Assembly: GCA_003242885.1 (NCBI GenBank)
Contig: QKMZ01000002.1
Span: 494,140 to 558,139, forward strand
DNA: 64,000 nt
Reading direction: 5' to 3'
DNA from: Candidatus Melainabacteria bacterium
GTDB taxonomy: Bacteria; Cyanobacteriota; Vampirovibrionia; Obscuribacterales; Obscuribacteraceae
The position numbers and the translations under genes are program-made. This document shows, one piece after another, positions 53,556-61,942 of the stretch. The notes under the pieces were generated by a model, which worked only from the letters and a program-made list of their open reading frames with translations, did not search any database and was not told the origin of the DNA. Numbering within the stretch: the stretch's first letter is position 1; each line of letters opens with the position of its first letter.

Positions 53556-53993
53556 ATGGATCAACCAGAAGAGATTCGTATCCTCGGGCTAGCGGATATC
53601 GACATCGCCTTGCGGTACATCCGATCGGCTGAGTCGGCTTTGGCTGAGTTCGAACAGCAGATCGTCTGGCACTTCACCTTGCTCGGAAGTCGGGCGACAT
53701 TTCTCAACCGCGACATTGCAGCAACTCTTGCTACCAACTTCGAGGGCTACATGAGCAAGAGCAAGCACGTCGAGGGTTCGCTCGCGTGGATCTTGATGGA
53801 CGAACCGGATGGAACAAACCTCGACGTCTTCATGGCGGAGTCGGGAGCACAAGGTCGTGGGCTCAAACGGGCATTGAAGGCTCGCAAGCAGTGGGTAGCG
53901 GAGTTGTCGCTGTACTACAAAAAGGAGCAAGCCAAGCTCCTTCGCGAGCAGCAGTTCGAAAACCATCTCGCCATCGAATCGGAATTGGGGTGA
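53556..53993 (+). CDS. Unknown helical protein, first gene of GC-rich operon
   Basis: 145 residues, family not recognised. Mostly helical: DIDIALRYIRSAESALAEFE, TFLNRDIAATLATNFEGYM, GLKRALKARKQWVAELSLYY and a Lys/Glu/Gln end. No signal peptide. The ATG at 53556 has GGAAGGATG just upstream. GC and third-position G/C are higher than in the genes around the operon. Followed 8 bases later by the next gene. Confidence 0.7.
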   Translation: MDQPEEIRILGLADIDIALRYIRSAESALAEFEQQIVWHFTLLGSRATFLNRDIAATLATNFEGYMSKSKHVEGSLAWILMDEPDGTNLDVFMAESGAQGRGLKRALKARKQWVAELSLYYKKEQAKLLREQQFENHLAIESELG

Positions 53994-54001
53994 AGGAAGT
54001 G

Positions 54002-54367
54002 ATGCAATTTTGTGCGAATGGTGCCGGATGCGAATTCGGCTCCAGCATCGCCGGCAATATCGTCATGGAAGGTTTTATGACTGTGCCGGTCAATGTTGTG
54101 TTCAAGATCAACTGTCAGTATCCGGACTTGTTGCGCGCAACTGTTCATCATACGAGTTTTCAGCACTCGTTCGCGCTCAGCCTGCGGCAGCTGTCGGATG
54201 GGCGGCACGCTTCCATGTCGTCGTGCGAATCGACGGTGCGGCCCGTGGCGAACGGAAAGGTGAGTGTGCGGTCAAACTCCTGGCACTGGCAGATTCCGGT
54301 GCAGTTCGATCGAGACCAGCTCGATGAGTTTCTCAACTCGGTTCAAAACTTTTTGAAACACGCTTAG
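54002..54367 (+). CDS. Unknown protein, second gene of GC-rich operon
   Basis: 121 residues, family not recognised. It begins MQFCANGAGCEFGSSIAGNI, then VPVNVVFKINCQYPDLLRAT and SNSWHWQIPVQFDRDQLDEF, probably beta-rich with an end helix. The start was picked for the strong GAAGGAAG at 53991-53999, which leaves only 8 bases after the previous stop; a much longer open frame leftwards overlaps that gene and is rejected. Three Cys lie in the first half. Confidence 0.68.
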   Translation: MQFCANGAGCEFGSSIAGNIVMEGFMTVPVNVVFKINCQYPDLLRATVHHTSFQHSFALSLRQLSDGRHASMSSCESTVRPVANGKVSVRSNSWHWQIPVQFDRDQLDEFLNSVQNFLKHA

Positions 54368-54395
54368 TAGCTAGTAACTACAGTTAGGAGTGGAA

Positions 54396-55622
54396 ATGTC
54401 TATTTCCGAAAAATGGCATGGACTGGACCTCACCGAAGATCAGCTTGAGATGCTGAACTTGGTGCGCGATTTCTGTGCCAAAGAAGTTCGTCCCAAGGGG
54501 GCACAGTATCATTTGTCGCAGGAAACACCGACTGCGATTCTGAAGAAGTCGGCGCAGTGCGATTTTTACTCGTCGGACTTTTTCTTGCAGCTCTTCAGCG
54601 ACCCCACCGGCTTGACCGCTGCGCTGGCGATCGAAGAGATGTTTTACTCTGATGCGGGTATTGCGTTGGCACTGTTCGGCACCGGACTTCCGGCATCAGC
54701 CATCGTCGCCAACGGTACGCCCAAGCAGATCGAGAAGTGGCTGCCCCGGTGCTTCGGCACCGCGAAAGACCCGAAGGTCGCTGCATTCTGCTGCTCCGAG
54801 GCGGAAGCCGGATCGGATGTGAGCAACATCCGCACGCGCGCCGTCTACGACGAGAAGAGCGACACCTGGACGATCAATGGCATCAAGCACTGGATCACCA
54901 ACGGCGGAATCTCCGACGTGTATGTCGTCGTCGCCAGTGTCGACCCTGAGCTGAAATCCCGTGGGCAAGCCAGCTTCATCGTGACCGATGGAACTCCTGG
55001 GCTCTCGGCTGGACGACATCTGGACAAGCACGGATTCCGCGCATCGCACACTGGCGAAGTCATCCTGGACAACGTCGTGGTGCCGGGCGATCACCTCCTG
55101 GGTGGCAAAGATCGTCTGGACAAACGGCTCTCGCGAGCCCGACGCAACGAGTCGTCCGGCGAACAAGCAGCGATGGCGACCTTCGAAGCGACGCGATGGA
55201 TGGTCGCGGCGATGGGCGTTGGCATAGCTCGTGCGGCTTTCGAGTACGCGCGCGATTACGCCGTGGTGCGTGAGCAGTTCGGCAAGCCGATTGCCGCGCA
55301 TCAGCAGGTGGCAGAGCTGCTTGCTGACATGGCGACGGAGATTCACCTCGCGCGTCTCGGCGTGATCAACGCGGCGCAGACGTATCTCTCCACCGGCAAA
55401 CTCGACAGAGCGCAGGGTTCGATGGTGAAGTACTTCGCCTCCGAGTTGGCTGTGAAGGCGACTCGCAACGCCATGCAGATTCTCGGTGGTGCGGGTTACG
55501 TCAACGAGCATCCCGTCGCGCAGTGGCATGCCGACGCACTGCTGCTGCCGATCTTCGAGGGCACCTCGCAGATTCAGAAGAACGTCATCGCCAGCGTTGT
55601 GACCGGTCTGCGAATTCGGTAG
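54396..55622 (+). CDS. Acyl-CoA dehydrogenase family protein
   Basis: FAD flavoenzyme that oxidises acyl-CoA thioesters to trans-2-enoyl-CoA; 408 residues, typical. Seen: N-terminal helical domain, the FAD-binding block AAFCCSEAEAGSDVSNIRTR, TWTINGIKHWITNGG, beta domain with VPGDHLLGG, C-terminal helices with QQVAELLADMATEIHLARL, QILGGAGYVNEHPVAQWHAD and the catalytic Glu in IFEGTSQIQKNVIA. TTAGGAG lies 6 bases before the ATG. Very high GC for this window. Without other beta-oxidation genes nearby the substrate is unclear; linkage to two unknown genes suggests a special pathway. Confidence 0.92.
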   Translation: MSISEKWHGLDLTEDQLEMLNLVRDFCAKEVRPKGAQYHLSQETPTAILKKSAQCDFYSSDFFLQLFSDPTGLTAALAIEEMFYSDAGIALALFGTGLPASAIVANGTPKQIEKWLPRCFGTAKDPKVAAFCCSEAEAGSDVSNIRTRAVYDEKSDTWTINGIKHWITNGGISDVYVVVASVDPELKSRGQASFIVTDGTPGLSAGRHLDKHGFRASHTGEVILDNVVVPGDHLLGGKDRLDKRLSRARRNESSGEQAAMATFEATRWMVAAMGVGIARAAFEYARDYAVVREQFGKPIAAHQQVAELLADMATEIHLARLGVINAAQTYLSTGKLDRAQGSMVKYFASELAVKATRNAMQILGGAGYVNEHPVAQWHADALLLPIFEGTSQIQKNVIASVVTGLRIR

Positions 55623-55709
55623 CAACGTAAGAAGTTCTGCCCTCCTCCACATTCAATTTCTCAACCACTAAACAAAACACCGTCAATAGCGCGGTGGAAA
55701 GGAAATACC

Positions 55710-55916
55710 ATGGCCAAGAAAGCGTCCAAGAACGCCCGGACGACCGCTCAGTCCGCGGAGCAGATCGCGCTGCAGAACCGTCCCACCAAGCACTTCTGCA
55801 AGTCGCCGAAGTGCCCGACGCCCGGTGAGCCGATCTTGCTGAAAGACCTACAGCCCGCCGGCGAGCCGCGCAAGCCGATGAGCATGTTCCACAAGAGCTG
55901 CTACCGGGCTCTCTGA
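55710..55916 (+). CDS. Small basic protein with three cysteines
   Basis: 68 residues. Basic Ala/Lys-rich start (MAKKASKNARTTAQ), then HFCKSPKCPTPGEPILLKDL and a late FHKSCYRAL. The Cys-x4-Cys pair plus later His and Cys could bind a zinc ion, but no family is recognised. AAAGGAAAT lies before the ATG. Last gene of the GC-rich operon; two hairpins follow. Confidence 0.65.
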   Translation: MAKKASKNARTTAQSAEQIALQNRPTKHFCKSPKCPTPGEPILLKDLQPAGEPRKPMSMFHKSCYRAL

Positions 55917-55945
55917 CACATTCGTCGGCGACCGGCGATTGAGGC

Positions 55946-56011
55946 GGAGGTATGAATTTCTCAAGAATTTCATACCTCCATGAGAAGGCGGCAGAGCAAG
56001 TCTCTGCCGTC
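55946..56011 (+). terminator. Double hairpin ending the GC-rich operon
   Basis: First: GGAGGTATGAA-N12-TTCATACCTCC (55946-55979). Second: GGCGGCAGAG-CAAGT-CTCTGCCGTC (55987-56011), then a pyrimidine-rich tract. Together a strong stop signal. Confidence 0.85.
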
Positions 56012-56036
56012 TTCTTCCTCCCAAGAATTTTTACTT

Positions 56037-56082
<46 letters not shown>

Positions 56083-56152
56083 ACGAGAGATAGTGGCGTA
56101 TCGGAAAGAAAAATGGCACCAGATACAGTGGCAAAAGTCGGTATTCGATTAG

Positions 56153-57184
56153 CTAAGGAGTTATCTTTCTTTGGCACTGTTTTTTTATTGATTGGATGGT
56201 CGCAAGGATTTTTCCCGAAGGTTGCGTCTCTTCTAGACTTTTAAGTAAAGCGAGTGACTCAACGAGTTTGTTTCTTTCGCAAAAATACGATGACTGCAAT
56301 AAAAGCACTGTGGTCGCCATCGGATCGTATATTGGAATGTGATTCTTCTGAAAGACTTTGGACGCCCTGTCTAAGAGGTCTATTGCTTCCTGATCTTTGT
56401 GTTGAGAAGCCTTGCAGCAAGCTTCGCCATAAAGTATTGTCGGAGCTTCAGGAAGTAACTTATTAGCTTGCTCATAAAGGCGTAGGGCCGAGTCATATCT
56501 GTGTGCGCTGTGTTCATTGTTTGCGAGTGCCAACAACCTGTTCAGCCGAAGCGATCGAGCGCTTACGTCGGTCAACAAAGGCAAGATTTTCCTTTCAAAA
56601 TTAACGCGATCAAAGTTCTTTTTTCCTTCAATATAGAATTCCATTGCGATAGCCAGTCTTTCTTTCAGAGAAGGCTCAAGGCCCGCGCGCTTACTGAACA
56701 CAACATTTTTTTCCGCAAATTCTATCCACCTGCGAGAATACGCGAGTTGTCCGCCGCTGTCCGCCCTATGTACAAACTCGTGTGCTAAGGTGCTCAACTC
56801 ATCTTCAGGAGACTTGAAGAAGTGGTCGGAAATAACTACGACCTGGTAAGTCGTGGCCGCCTTACATTCTCCGAAAGAAGGAATGTCTTTTACCCTGGCA
56901 AATCCGATTTTTCCAACGCGAAGGCATAAGCATGGAAGCTTCAATCGCAGGGTCTTCAGATCGTTTGAGAGGTGTTGTTTTTCAGTGTCTGTCCACTCCT
57001 TCGTAATCATGCTCTTTTTTTCTTTAAGCAAGTGAGATGCTTCCGACTCACTGAGAAATTTCCACGACAGCGAGTTCAGTTTGCTGGACTTTTCCTCCAC
57101 CGCATTCGCAAACGAAGACGTTGAAACCAGAATTAGCAAGAGCGCTGCTTTGAGTATTACTGCTTTTCCCGATAAGTAGATCAT
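56153..57184 (-). CDS. Secreted HExxH-TPR protein A
   Basis: 343 residues. Signal peptide (AVILKAALLLILVSTSSFANA). Then a zinc-peptidase-like motif TLAHEFVHRADSGGQLAYS (HExxH, near residue 137), and C-terminal TPRs (HRYDSALRLYEQANKLLPEA, HKDQEAIDLLDRASKVF). Same architecture as the product at 57420-58427, with which it shares a RKILPLL/SKILPLI block and similar spacing, so they are diverged tandem paralogues. Peptidase activity is plausible but the third metal ligand is not identified. The stop lies 74 bases from the 40-T run. Confidence 0.78.
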   Translation of the reverse strand: MIYLSGKAVILKAALLLILVSTSSFANAVEEKSSKLNSLSWKFLSESEASHLLKEKKSMITKEWTDTEKQHLSNDLKTLRLKLPCLCLRVGKIGFARVKDIPSFGECKAATTYQVVVISDHFFKSPEDELSTLAHEFVHRADSGGQLAYSRRWIEFAEKNVVFSKRAGLEPSLKERLAIAMEFYIEGKKNFDRVNFERKILPLLTDVSARSLRLNRLLALANNEHSAHRYDSALRLYEQANKLLPEAPTILYGEACCKASQHKDQEAIDLLDRASKVFQKNHIPIYDPMATTVLLLQSSYFCERNKLVESLALLKSLEETQPSGKILATIQSIKKQCQRKITP

Positions 57185-57283
57185 TGGCTATACAATTGAG
57201 AGAAAAAGAGTGGCCGCGACAATATCTTTAGTAACAGTGCGATAAAACCGCGGACTTAGTTGTTGAATGCCTTTTACATACCC

Positions 57284-57304
57284 TAGGTTATGCTATTACT
57301 TACA
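57284..57304. repeat. Shared 20-base motif upstream of HExxH-TPR protein A
   Basis: TAGGTTATGCTATTACTTACA; the same motif with one base fewer and one change occurs at 61321-61340. In both places it lies upstream of a minus-strand reading frame, so it may be a promoter-type element. Confidence 0.5.
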
Positions 57305-57419
57305 AATGGTGCAGGACATCGGTCTGTGAACTAGACTTTGCGTTCAGGAGGAATGGTCTGACACCAGCGAACCTCTGCTTAGACGCTTTGCAGTTTAAGT
57401 GGATTAGTACCGCTTCCAA

Positions 57420-58427
57420 CTAATTGTGCCTATTTGCTGTTGCCCTTTCTTCACTCTCATAATGATTCATTAGCCGCCGTAAGGATTCAGCCTTAGGCTT
57501 TCCTCTCAGAACTTGTGACATCAAATATTTTGCTTGTTTGTAGTCGTGAAATCCTTCCGCGAGCGTAATTGCTTTCCACTCCAGATAGTCCAATTTTTCC
57601 TTTTCATTTGAAGGCAAATTTGCAACCAGAGGTTGACATTCGTTGAGCTCCTTCATTGCTGAAGAATGGTCTTTTTTCAATTCTGAAATAATAACAAGGA
57701 GAATCCTGGGGGCAGGCGAGTCAGGAAGCATTCTGATCGTAAATTCAAGCTCAGATTTGGCCTCGTTAAGTTCATCGTGGAGCAAGTGATCTTGCGCCTT
57801 GAAAAAATGGGCTTTGGCTGCGTCTTCCTTAGGGTTTTTTGTTTCAATCAAGGGAAGAATTTTGCTCTCGAAAAACTTTCTCTCTGGGATGCTCTTTCCC
57901 AGATAGTAATCGGCGCAGATGTCTGACAAGCTCTCTACAGCAGTGATTTCGTCCGAACGAATAGAGGTGCGCCGCAAAGATGCATAGTAAGTTAGCCAGT
58001 CAGGCGAAAACGCAACTGTGTGCAAATAATCGGACGAATGAACAAGCTCATGAAAAATGGCAAAAGCGCGTCGTTCCTTGAAGGATGTTTCAAAAAACGA
58101 ATCTGCAAAATACATGCATCTTCCGTCGGTGGAACAAATTACTCTTCCATTTTTTTCTGTTTCTAGTCGAGGAGTTCGGTATAGAAGGAGCGGGGTGTGT
58201 GCAGCTTTATTTATTAGCCTAGGAGCTCTAACGCATGCCTTTTCTAAAAGGGCTTGTACGAGAGTGTTTTCTCGAATCTTCCATGTCTGACTTGTTTCGC
58301 CGCGCCTCAACTGAATTTCGGCATTCCTGAATTCGAAATTGTTGCCGACGTTGTTTGCAATGGCAGGCGAAAGCAGCGATGGTAGCAATAAAGCAATGAA
58401 AAGCTGGATTATACAGCGCAGACTCAT
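57420..58427 (-). CDS. Secreted HExxH-TPR protein B
   Basis: 335 residues from the ATG at 58427, which starts a signal peptide (CIIQLFIALLLPSLLSPAIA); a longer frame to 58487 would bury it. HExxH motif in AIFHELVHSSDYLHTVAFSP near residue 135, followed by DEITAVESLSDICADYYLGK, where ESLSD may supply the third ligand as in E/D-type gluzincins. TPR-like helices follow (AKAHFFKAQDHLLHDELNEA). Diverged tandem paralogue of protein A, 235 bases away. It lies right after an RHS fragment on the same strand. Confidence 0.78.
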   Translation of the reverse strand: MSLRCIIQLFIALLLPSLLSPAIANNVGNNFEFRNAEIQLRRGETSQTWKIRENTLVQALLEKACVRAPRLINKAAHTPLLLYRTPRLETEKNGRVICSTDGRCMYFADSFFETSFKERRAFAIFHELVHSSDYLHTVAFSPDWLTYYASLRRTSIRSDEITAVESLSDICADYYLGKSIPERKFFESKILPLIETKNPKEDAAKAHFFKAQDHLLHDELNEAKSELEFTIRMLPDSPAPRILLVIISELKKDHSSAMKELNECQPLVANLPSNEKEKLDYLEWKAITLAEGFHDYKQAKYLMSQVLRGKPKAESLRRLMNHYESEERATANRHN

Positions 58428-58529
58428 TTCTCTCGATTTTTTGAAACATTTGGTATCCAATTTAATTCGATTTTTCCTGTGAGTCAAATTCTGCCTTCTA
58501 ATAACACTTATTTCGATGTCCGTTGGTGA

Positions 58530-58557
58530 CGGGCTGAGAGTTATTGCTCTCAGCCCG
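58530..58557 (-). terminator. Hairpin after RHS fragment 1
   Basis: CGGGCTGAGAG-TTATTG-CTCTCAGCCCG, 11-bp stem, 29 bases beyond the RHS fragment stop; no clear T-tract on either strand. Confidence 0.6.
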
Positions 58558-58586
58558 CTTCGTTCATCTGTTACCGCAAATCGTCC

Positions 58587-58890
58587 TTATCGTTTGATAA
58601 ACTTTCCTGGAATCAGGATTTGCGTGCCCGGCGTAATTAGATTGGTCACCGTCACCACGTTGCCGACGTTGTCGTATTCAAACGCCGTCGTCAAGTTGAG
58701 ATGCGGGCTGGTGCCGAAGTCGCGGACGACTGACAGCAGAACTTCCGTGTCTGTGTCGTAATTCCACTTCGTCACGATGCCGGTTTCGTCGGTCATCGTT
58801 GCCATCTGACCGCGCGCGTTGTAGGTGAACGAAACCTGCGGTGTGATACCGCCGATGGTAGGACGCTGAATGTTCAGCAGGTCGCCGGTC
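58587..58890 (-). pseudogene. RHS fragment 1 (orphan core piece with new tail)
   Basis: The frame is open from 58890 and encodes RHS/YD repeats (GDLLNIQRPTIGGI, FTYNARGQMATMTDETGIVT, KWNYDTDTEVLLSVVRDFGT, FEYDNVGNVVTVTN), then switches to an unrelated tail LITPGTQILIPGKFIKR. Bases 58644-58890 match 62237-62483 without indels and with about 16 differences; the match ends abruptly at both edges. There is no start codon region or core. It is a displaced copy of the RHS gene segment, like orphan tips left by recombination. Confidence 0.82.
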
Positions 58891-59296
58891 TGTTAGTCAT
58901 CCGACAAATACTAAATAACGTAGTATCGTTGACGTCAAAAGTTGCGTGACAAGCTAGCACCAGATGTAGTGGCGAAATTGTTAGGACCTCGCTTTAGTTT
59001 ATGCTGAGTCGTCTATTCCGTTCTCTAAGTCGTCATTGATAAAGTCTGCCATTCTATTCTAATTTTTCATAAGAACTTGTTCTATTGCAGGCTGGAAAAA
59101 GTTGCTGGTGAGAGTTTTTCATGAAAATCTTTCGTTGGACAAGTTGCTTTGAAAATTCCCCCTAAACAAAAAGGTACGTTACTGATTCGCTAAAATTAAC
59201 AGTGCACGATATCTGTTACTGTTCGAAAACTAGTACGATTGTCTTTCCGATGCAGGCTCGACACCATCTCAAAGTCCGAATAATTTAGGAGAAATT
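58891..59296. other. Intergenic stretch
   Basis: AT-rich, no gene seen. TTTAGGAGAAA at its right end is the ribosome site of the next gene. The segment AGCACCAGATGTAGTGGCGAAA (58960-58981) resembles GGCACCAGATACAGTGGCAAAA at 56114-56135, a possible dispersed repeat. Confidence 0.5.
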
Positions 59297-59704
59297 ATGC
59301 GTCACAAAAAAGCGGCAACGTGTTGCTTATTGTTTATTTCCCTGGTATCCACTCTGGTAGTACAAGCGCAGGTGCCGAAAGCCGGCGACCCGATTAAATC
59401 GGAGTTCTTTGAAAACTCTGCTGAGTACAACAAACAATTGAGAGAATCGGCAAAGAGCGGAGAATTTTCAAAGGCAATAAATGCCGCCATGCAGGTGCAA
59501 AAGTCTTTAGACCTGTCAGCGTACAATGATCAGGAAACAGCGAGAATTGTCGGGAGTGCTGCGCATGAGCTCATAGTCAACGATATGCGCGGTGAGCAAA
59601 AGACAGAGAAGATTTTGGAAAAGATGTTCTTAATGCAGCAAGTACAAATTTCTCAAAACAAATTGATAATCAAGCTGTTATCGAAATTGGCTTATTCGAA
59701 GTAA
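59297..59704 (+). CDS. Small secreted hypothetical protein
   Basis: 135 residues with a signal peptide (CCLLFISLVSTLVVQAQ), then a helical mature part (EFFENSAEYNKQLRESAKSG, QEKLVINDMRG-like segments, MFLMQQVQISQNKLIIKLLS). No family recognised. Strong ribosome site AGGAGAAATT. A 13-bp hairpin terminator overlaps the stop. It faces the RHS gene tail, as the 150-residue secreted protein at 63.16 kb faces another RHS tail. Confidence 0.75.
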   Translation: MRHKKAATCCLLFISLVSTLVVQAQVPKAGDPIKSEFFENSAEYNKQLRESAKSGEFSKAINAAMQVQKSLDLSAYNDQETARIVGSAAHELIVNDMRGEQKTEKILEKMFLMQQVQISQNKLIIKLLSKLAYSK

Positions 59705-59733
59705 AGACAGGGAGGCGTGAGCCTCCCTGTCTT
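59704..59733. terminator. Terminator between secreted gene and RHS tail
   Basis: AAGACAGGGAGGC-GTGA-GCCTCCCTGTCTT, perfect 13-bp stem with A/T ends usable in both directions. Confidence 0.85.
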
Positions 59734-59749
59734 CAGTTAGCGAAGAATT

Positions 59750-61138
59750 TTAGTTTTGCGGCAAGTCAATGCTTCTATCTAGCTGATAGTCTGGTCCCCA
59801 GAGATATTGTCCATTTCCGTATTGGTCCTCTACCCAGTGCGGATAATAGTTGTTGGGCAGTTTGTACTCAGACCCGTTCCATCTGTCTCCATCGGGTGCG
59901 AATTTGTCAGGATAGACCCCGTCTTGCCAATATCGGTGTTTGGCTTCATTTGATTGATCTTTCAGGACATCCGAAAGCAAGTCATTGGGAGGAATGTAGT
60001 TCGGGTCCGTGATGTCGGTAATTGAGGGCGGCTCTACGCTAGTTCCTTCCGGTGAGTCGTAAAGCGGGGGACCGATCGGTTTCAACATGTCCGTCAGGTC
60101 CGTAGCTTTATAAATGGCATCATTGATGCCGGTTGAATCATACCCCGCTGAAGCAATGTCACCGCCCCAGCCGCCGTTAGACGCCATGCCGAACGGGTCA
60201 GTGAAGTTTGCAGGCTGGTTGTTGGCGTAACAGTACAGGTTCAGTCCATCGGCGTAGCCGATGACATCAGGCTGCAGGAAGCGGCCGATGACAGGCGAGT
60301 AGTAACGCGCCTTGTAGTTGTACAAGCCTGATTCGGCGTCGTAGCGCTGACCGGTGTAGCCGAAGCTCGTGCCGGAGAGTGCTGCTGATTCGCCGTAAGG
60401 ACCGTACTCATAGCGCTGCGTTACCGCACCGCTGTTGTTGGTGCGAGCGATGATCGAGCCGAGTCGGTCGCGGTGGAAGAAGGTCTTGGTTCCGCCGGAC
60501 GAAACCTCGACAATCGGCTCATCGAGCCCGGTTGCGTAGACAAAGCGAGTGTTGAGAGTACCTGCGGTACCGTCGTACTCGGCGATGCGCTGCAAGCCGT
60601 TGTAGATGAAGCGGGTCTTGGTGCCGCCGACATTCTTCTGCGACTGACTGTCCATCGGGTCGTAGAGATAGCTAGCGCTCACGCCGCTCTTCACTGCGCT
60701 GATGAAACGGTTGAGCACGTCGTAACCGAAGGTCCAGACGCCATCGCCGGTCAAGCAGCCGTTGACGTTGTAGGTGTAGGAAACACCGCCAACAGTCGGA
60801 TACTGGTTGAGGTCGTTCGCTGCGGCGTACGTGACGGTGCCGGCGGAAGCCGGGTGCCAAACAAACTGATCGTCAGAAACGTTCTGGCTGGTCAGCTGAT
60901 GCACGTCGTTGAAGCCGTAGGCAAAGTTGGCAGAAGAGCCGACAAAGCTGTGCGCCAAGCTGGTGAGGTCGTTGGTCAGCGAGAATTCGTATTCGCTCGA
61001 AGTGCCGTTGGCGAATTCGACGTTCGCACGACGCGAGAGGATGTCGTAGGAGATCGTCGCTTCGGGCGTCGACGAGCCGTTTAGCTTGATGTCGGTGAGG
61101 CGGTCTGTCCGTCCATCTTCTTCATTGGCATCAAATTA
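59750..61138 (-). pseudogene. RHS core with variable C-terminal tail, 5' truncated
   Basis: The frame is open from about 61138, where two stops (TAG, TAA) precede it and no start is evident; the first internal start candidate gives 402 residues. It carries RHS strands (LTNDLTSLAHSFVG, YLYDPMDSQSQKNVG) and the full RHS-associated core: FFHRDRLGSIIARTNNSGAV, QRYEYGPYGESAALSG, YNYKARYYSPVIGRFLQPDV and NLYCYANNQPANFTDPFG. The ~143-residue tail after DPFG is the variable, potentially toxic part and has no recognised domain. Without the upstream export region the protein is unlikely to work as is, unless expressed from an internal start. Confidence 0.82.
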
Positions 61139-61443
61139 CTATTGATTTTAGAGTTTGATTGTTGCACCGTATATGGTGGCGGGCCTGATTTTTGCTGCAT
61201 TTTTTCTTCGTTAGGAACGCTGACTTTAATTTGAAACATCAAATTCTTTTGTTATCGAGCATGATTTGCCTCAGAGAAATGAAACCGCTGGTTTAAGGTT
61301 ACGACTATCTACATTGCCTTTAGGTATGGTATTACTTACACAAGGAAAAGTGTCAAAGGAGCGTTCGCAGTGTCGTCTCCTTTTGCTTCTCTGGCGCAGG
61401 TGAAGGCGTAGTCGAAGGTTAAAAAGTTTGATAGGTTTTAGTC
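61139..61443. other. Intergenic stretch with promoter-like motif
   Basis: About 300 bases. Holds TAGGTATGGTATTACTTACA (61321-61340), the second copy of the motif at 57284. No gene. Confidence 0.5.
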
Positions 61444-61695
61444 ATGAATCGAGCGCAGTTAGTTTGTGTTTTCTCTGGCTGCATAATAGGCACCTTGTTG
61501 CTAGTAGCAGCTTTCGCTTTTTCTTTTGAACCTGTACATTTTTCTGGTTCTATTGTTGTTTCAGATGGGGCAAGATGCAGTCCCAAGGACAGCGTCGCTG
61601 GAAGATTTCTAATTGCATTCGCTGTATTCACTTGTTTGGTGACCTTCTTAGTAACATTCTTACTAAGAACGAAAAAAAGTGTCCCAAGAACATAG
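61444..61695 (+). CDS. Small two-helix membrane protein
   Basis: 83 residues with two membrane helices: an N-terminal one (VCVFSGCIIGTLLLVAAFAF) and one near the end (FLIAFAVFTCLVTFLVTFLL) closed by a basic RTKK. Family unknown. Its stop codon lies in the loop of a perfect 16-bp terminator hairpin, which supports it being a genuine transcription unit. It sits between two RHS fragments; a role as immunity or accessory protein is only a possibility. Confidence 0.68.
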   Translation: MNRAQLVCVFSGCIIGTLLLVAAFAFSFEPVHFSGSIVVSDGARCSPKDSVAGRFLIAFAVFTCLVTFLVTFLLRTKKSVPRT

Positions 61696-61711
61696 TCTTG
61701 GGACACTTTTT
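61674..61711. terminator. Perfect 16-bp terminator with stop codon in the loop
   Basis: AAAAAGTGTCCCAAGA-ACATAG-TCTTGGGACACTTTTT. T5 on both strands, so it can work both ways. The TAG of the small membrane protein gene is bases 61693-61695. Confidence 0.92.
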
Positions 61712-61741
61712 AGTTACACGGTTTTTCCTTTGTTTTCTTAA

Positions 61742-61897
61742 TTAGGCGATGTATCTGTTCCTGTCCGAACCATACATGTATGGGTTTGCTTCATGGAACG
61801 GATTCCACTGGACGAGGTCGTTCTGTCTCTGATATGGCGTTGTCGTATTGTTTTGGTCGGATAGGTATGCGGTGATGGTTGTGCTTGCGGACCTCTT
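61742..61897 (-). pseudogene. RHS tail fragment 2
   Basis: A short open frame bounded upstream by an in-frame TGA reads ASTTITAYLSDQN, then TPYQRQNDLVQWNPFHEANP and YMYGSDRNRYIA to a TAA. The asparagine/tyrosine-rich NPYMYGSDRN ending is like the region near the end of RHS cores. It is in a different frame from fragment 3 and lacks a start, so it is a remnant of another tail. Confidence 0.55.
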
Positions 61898-61942
61898 TCA
61901 GAAGGGAAGAAAAACTCCTCTATGAAATTGTGGTCCTGTCTC

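Noticed and set aside
60473..61084. Plus-strand ORF of 203 codons opposite the RHS core
   Set aside because: Mirror of the RHS frame; translation is Val/Gly/Asp-rich without any motif.
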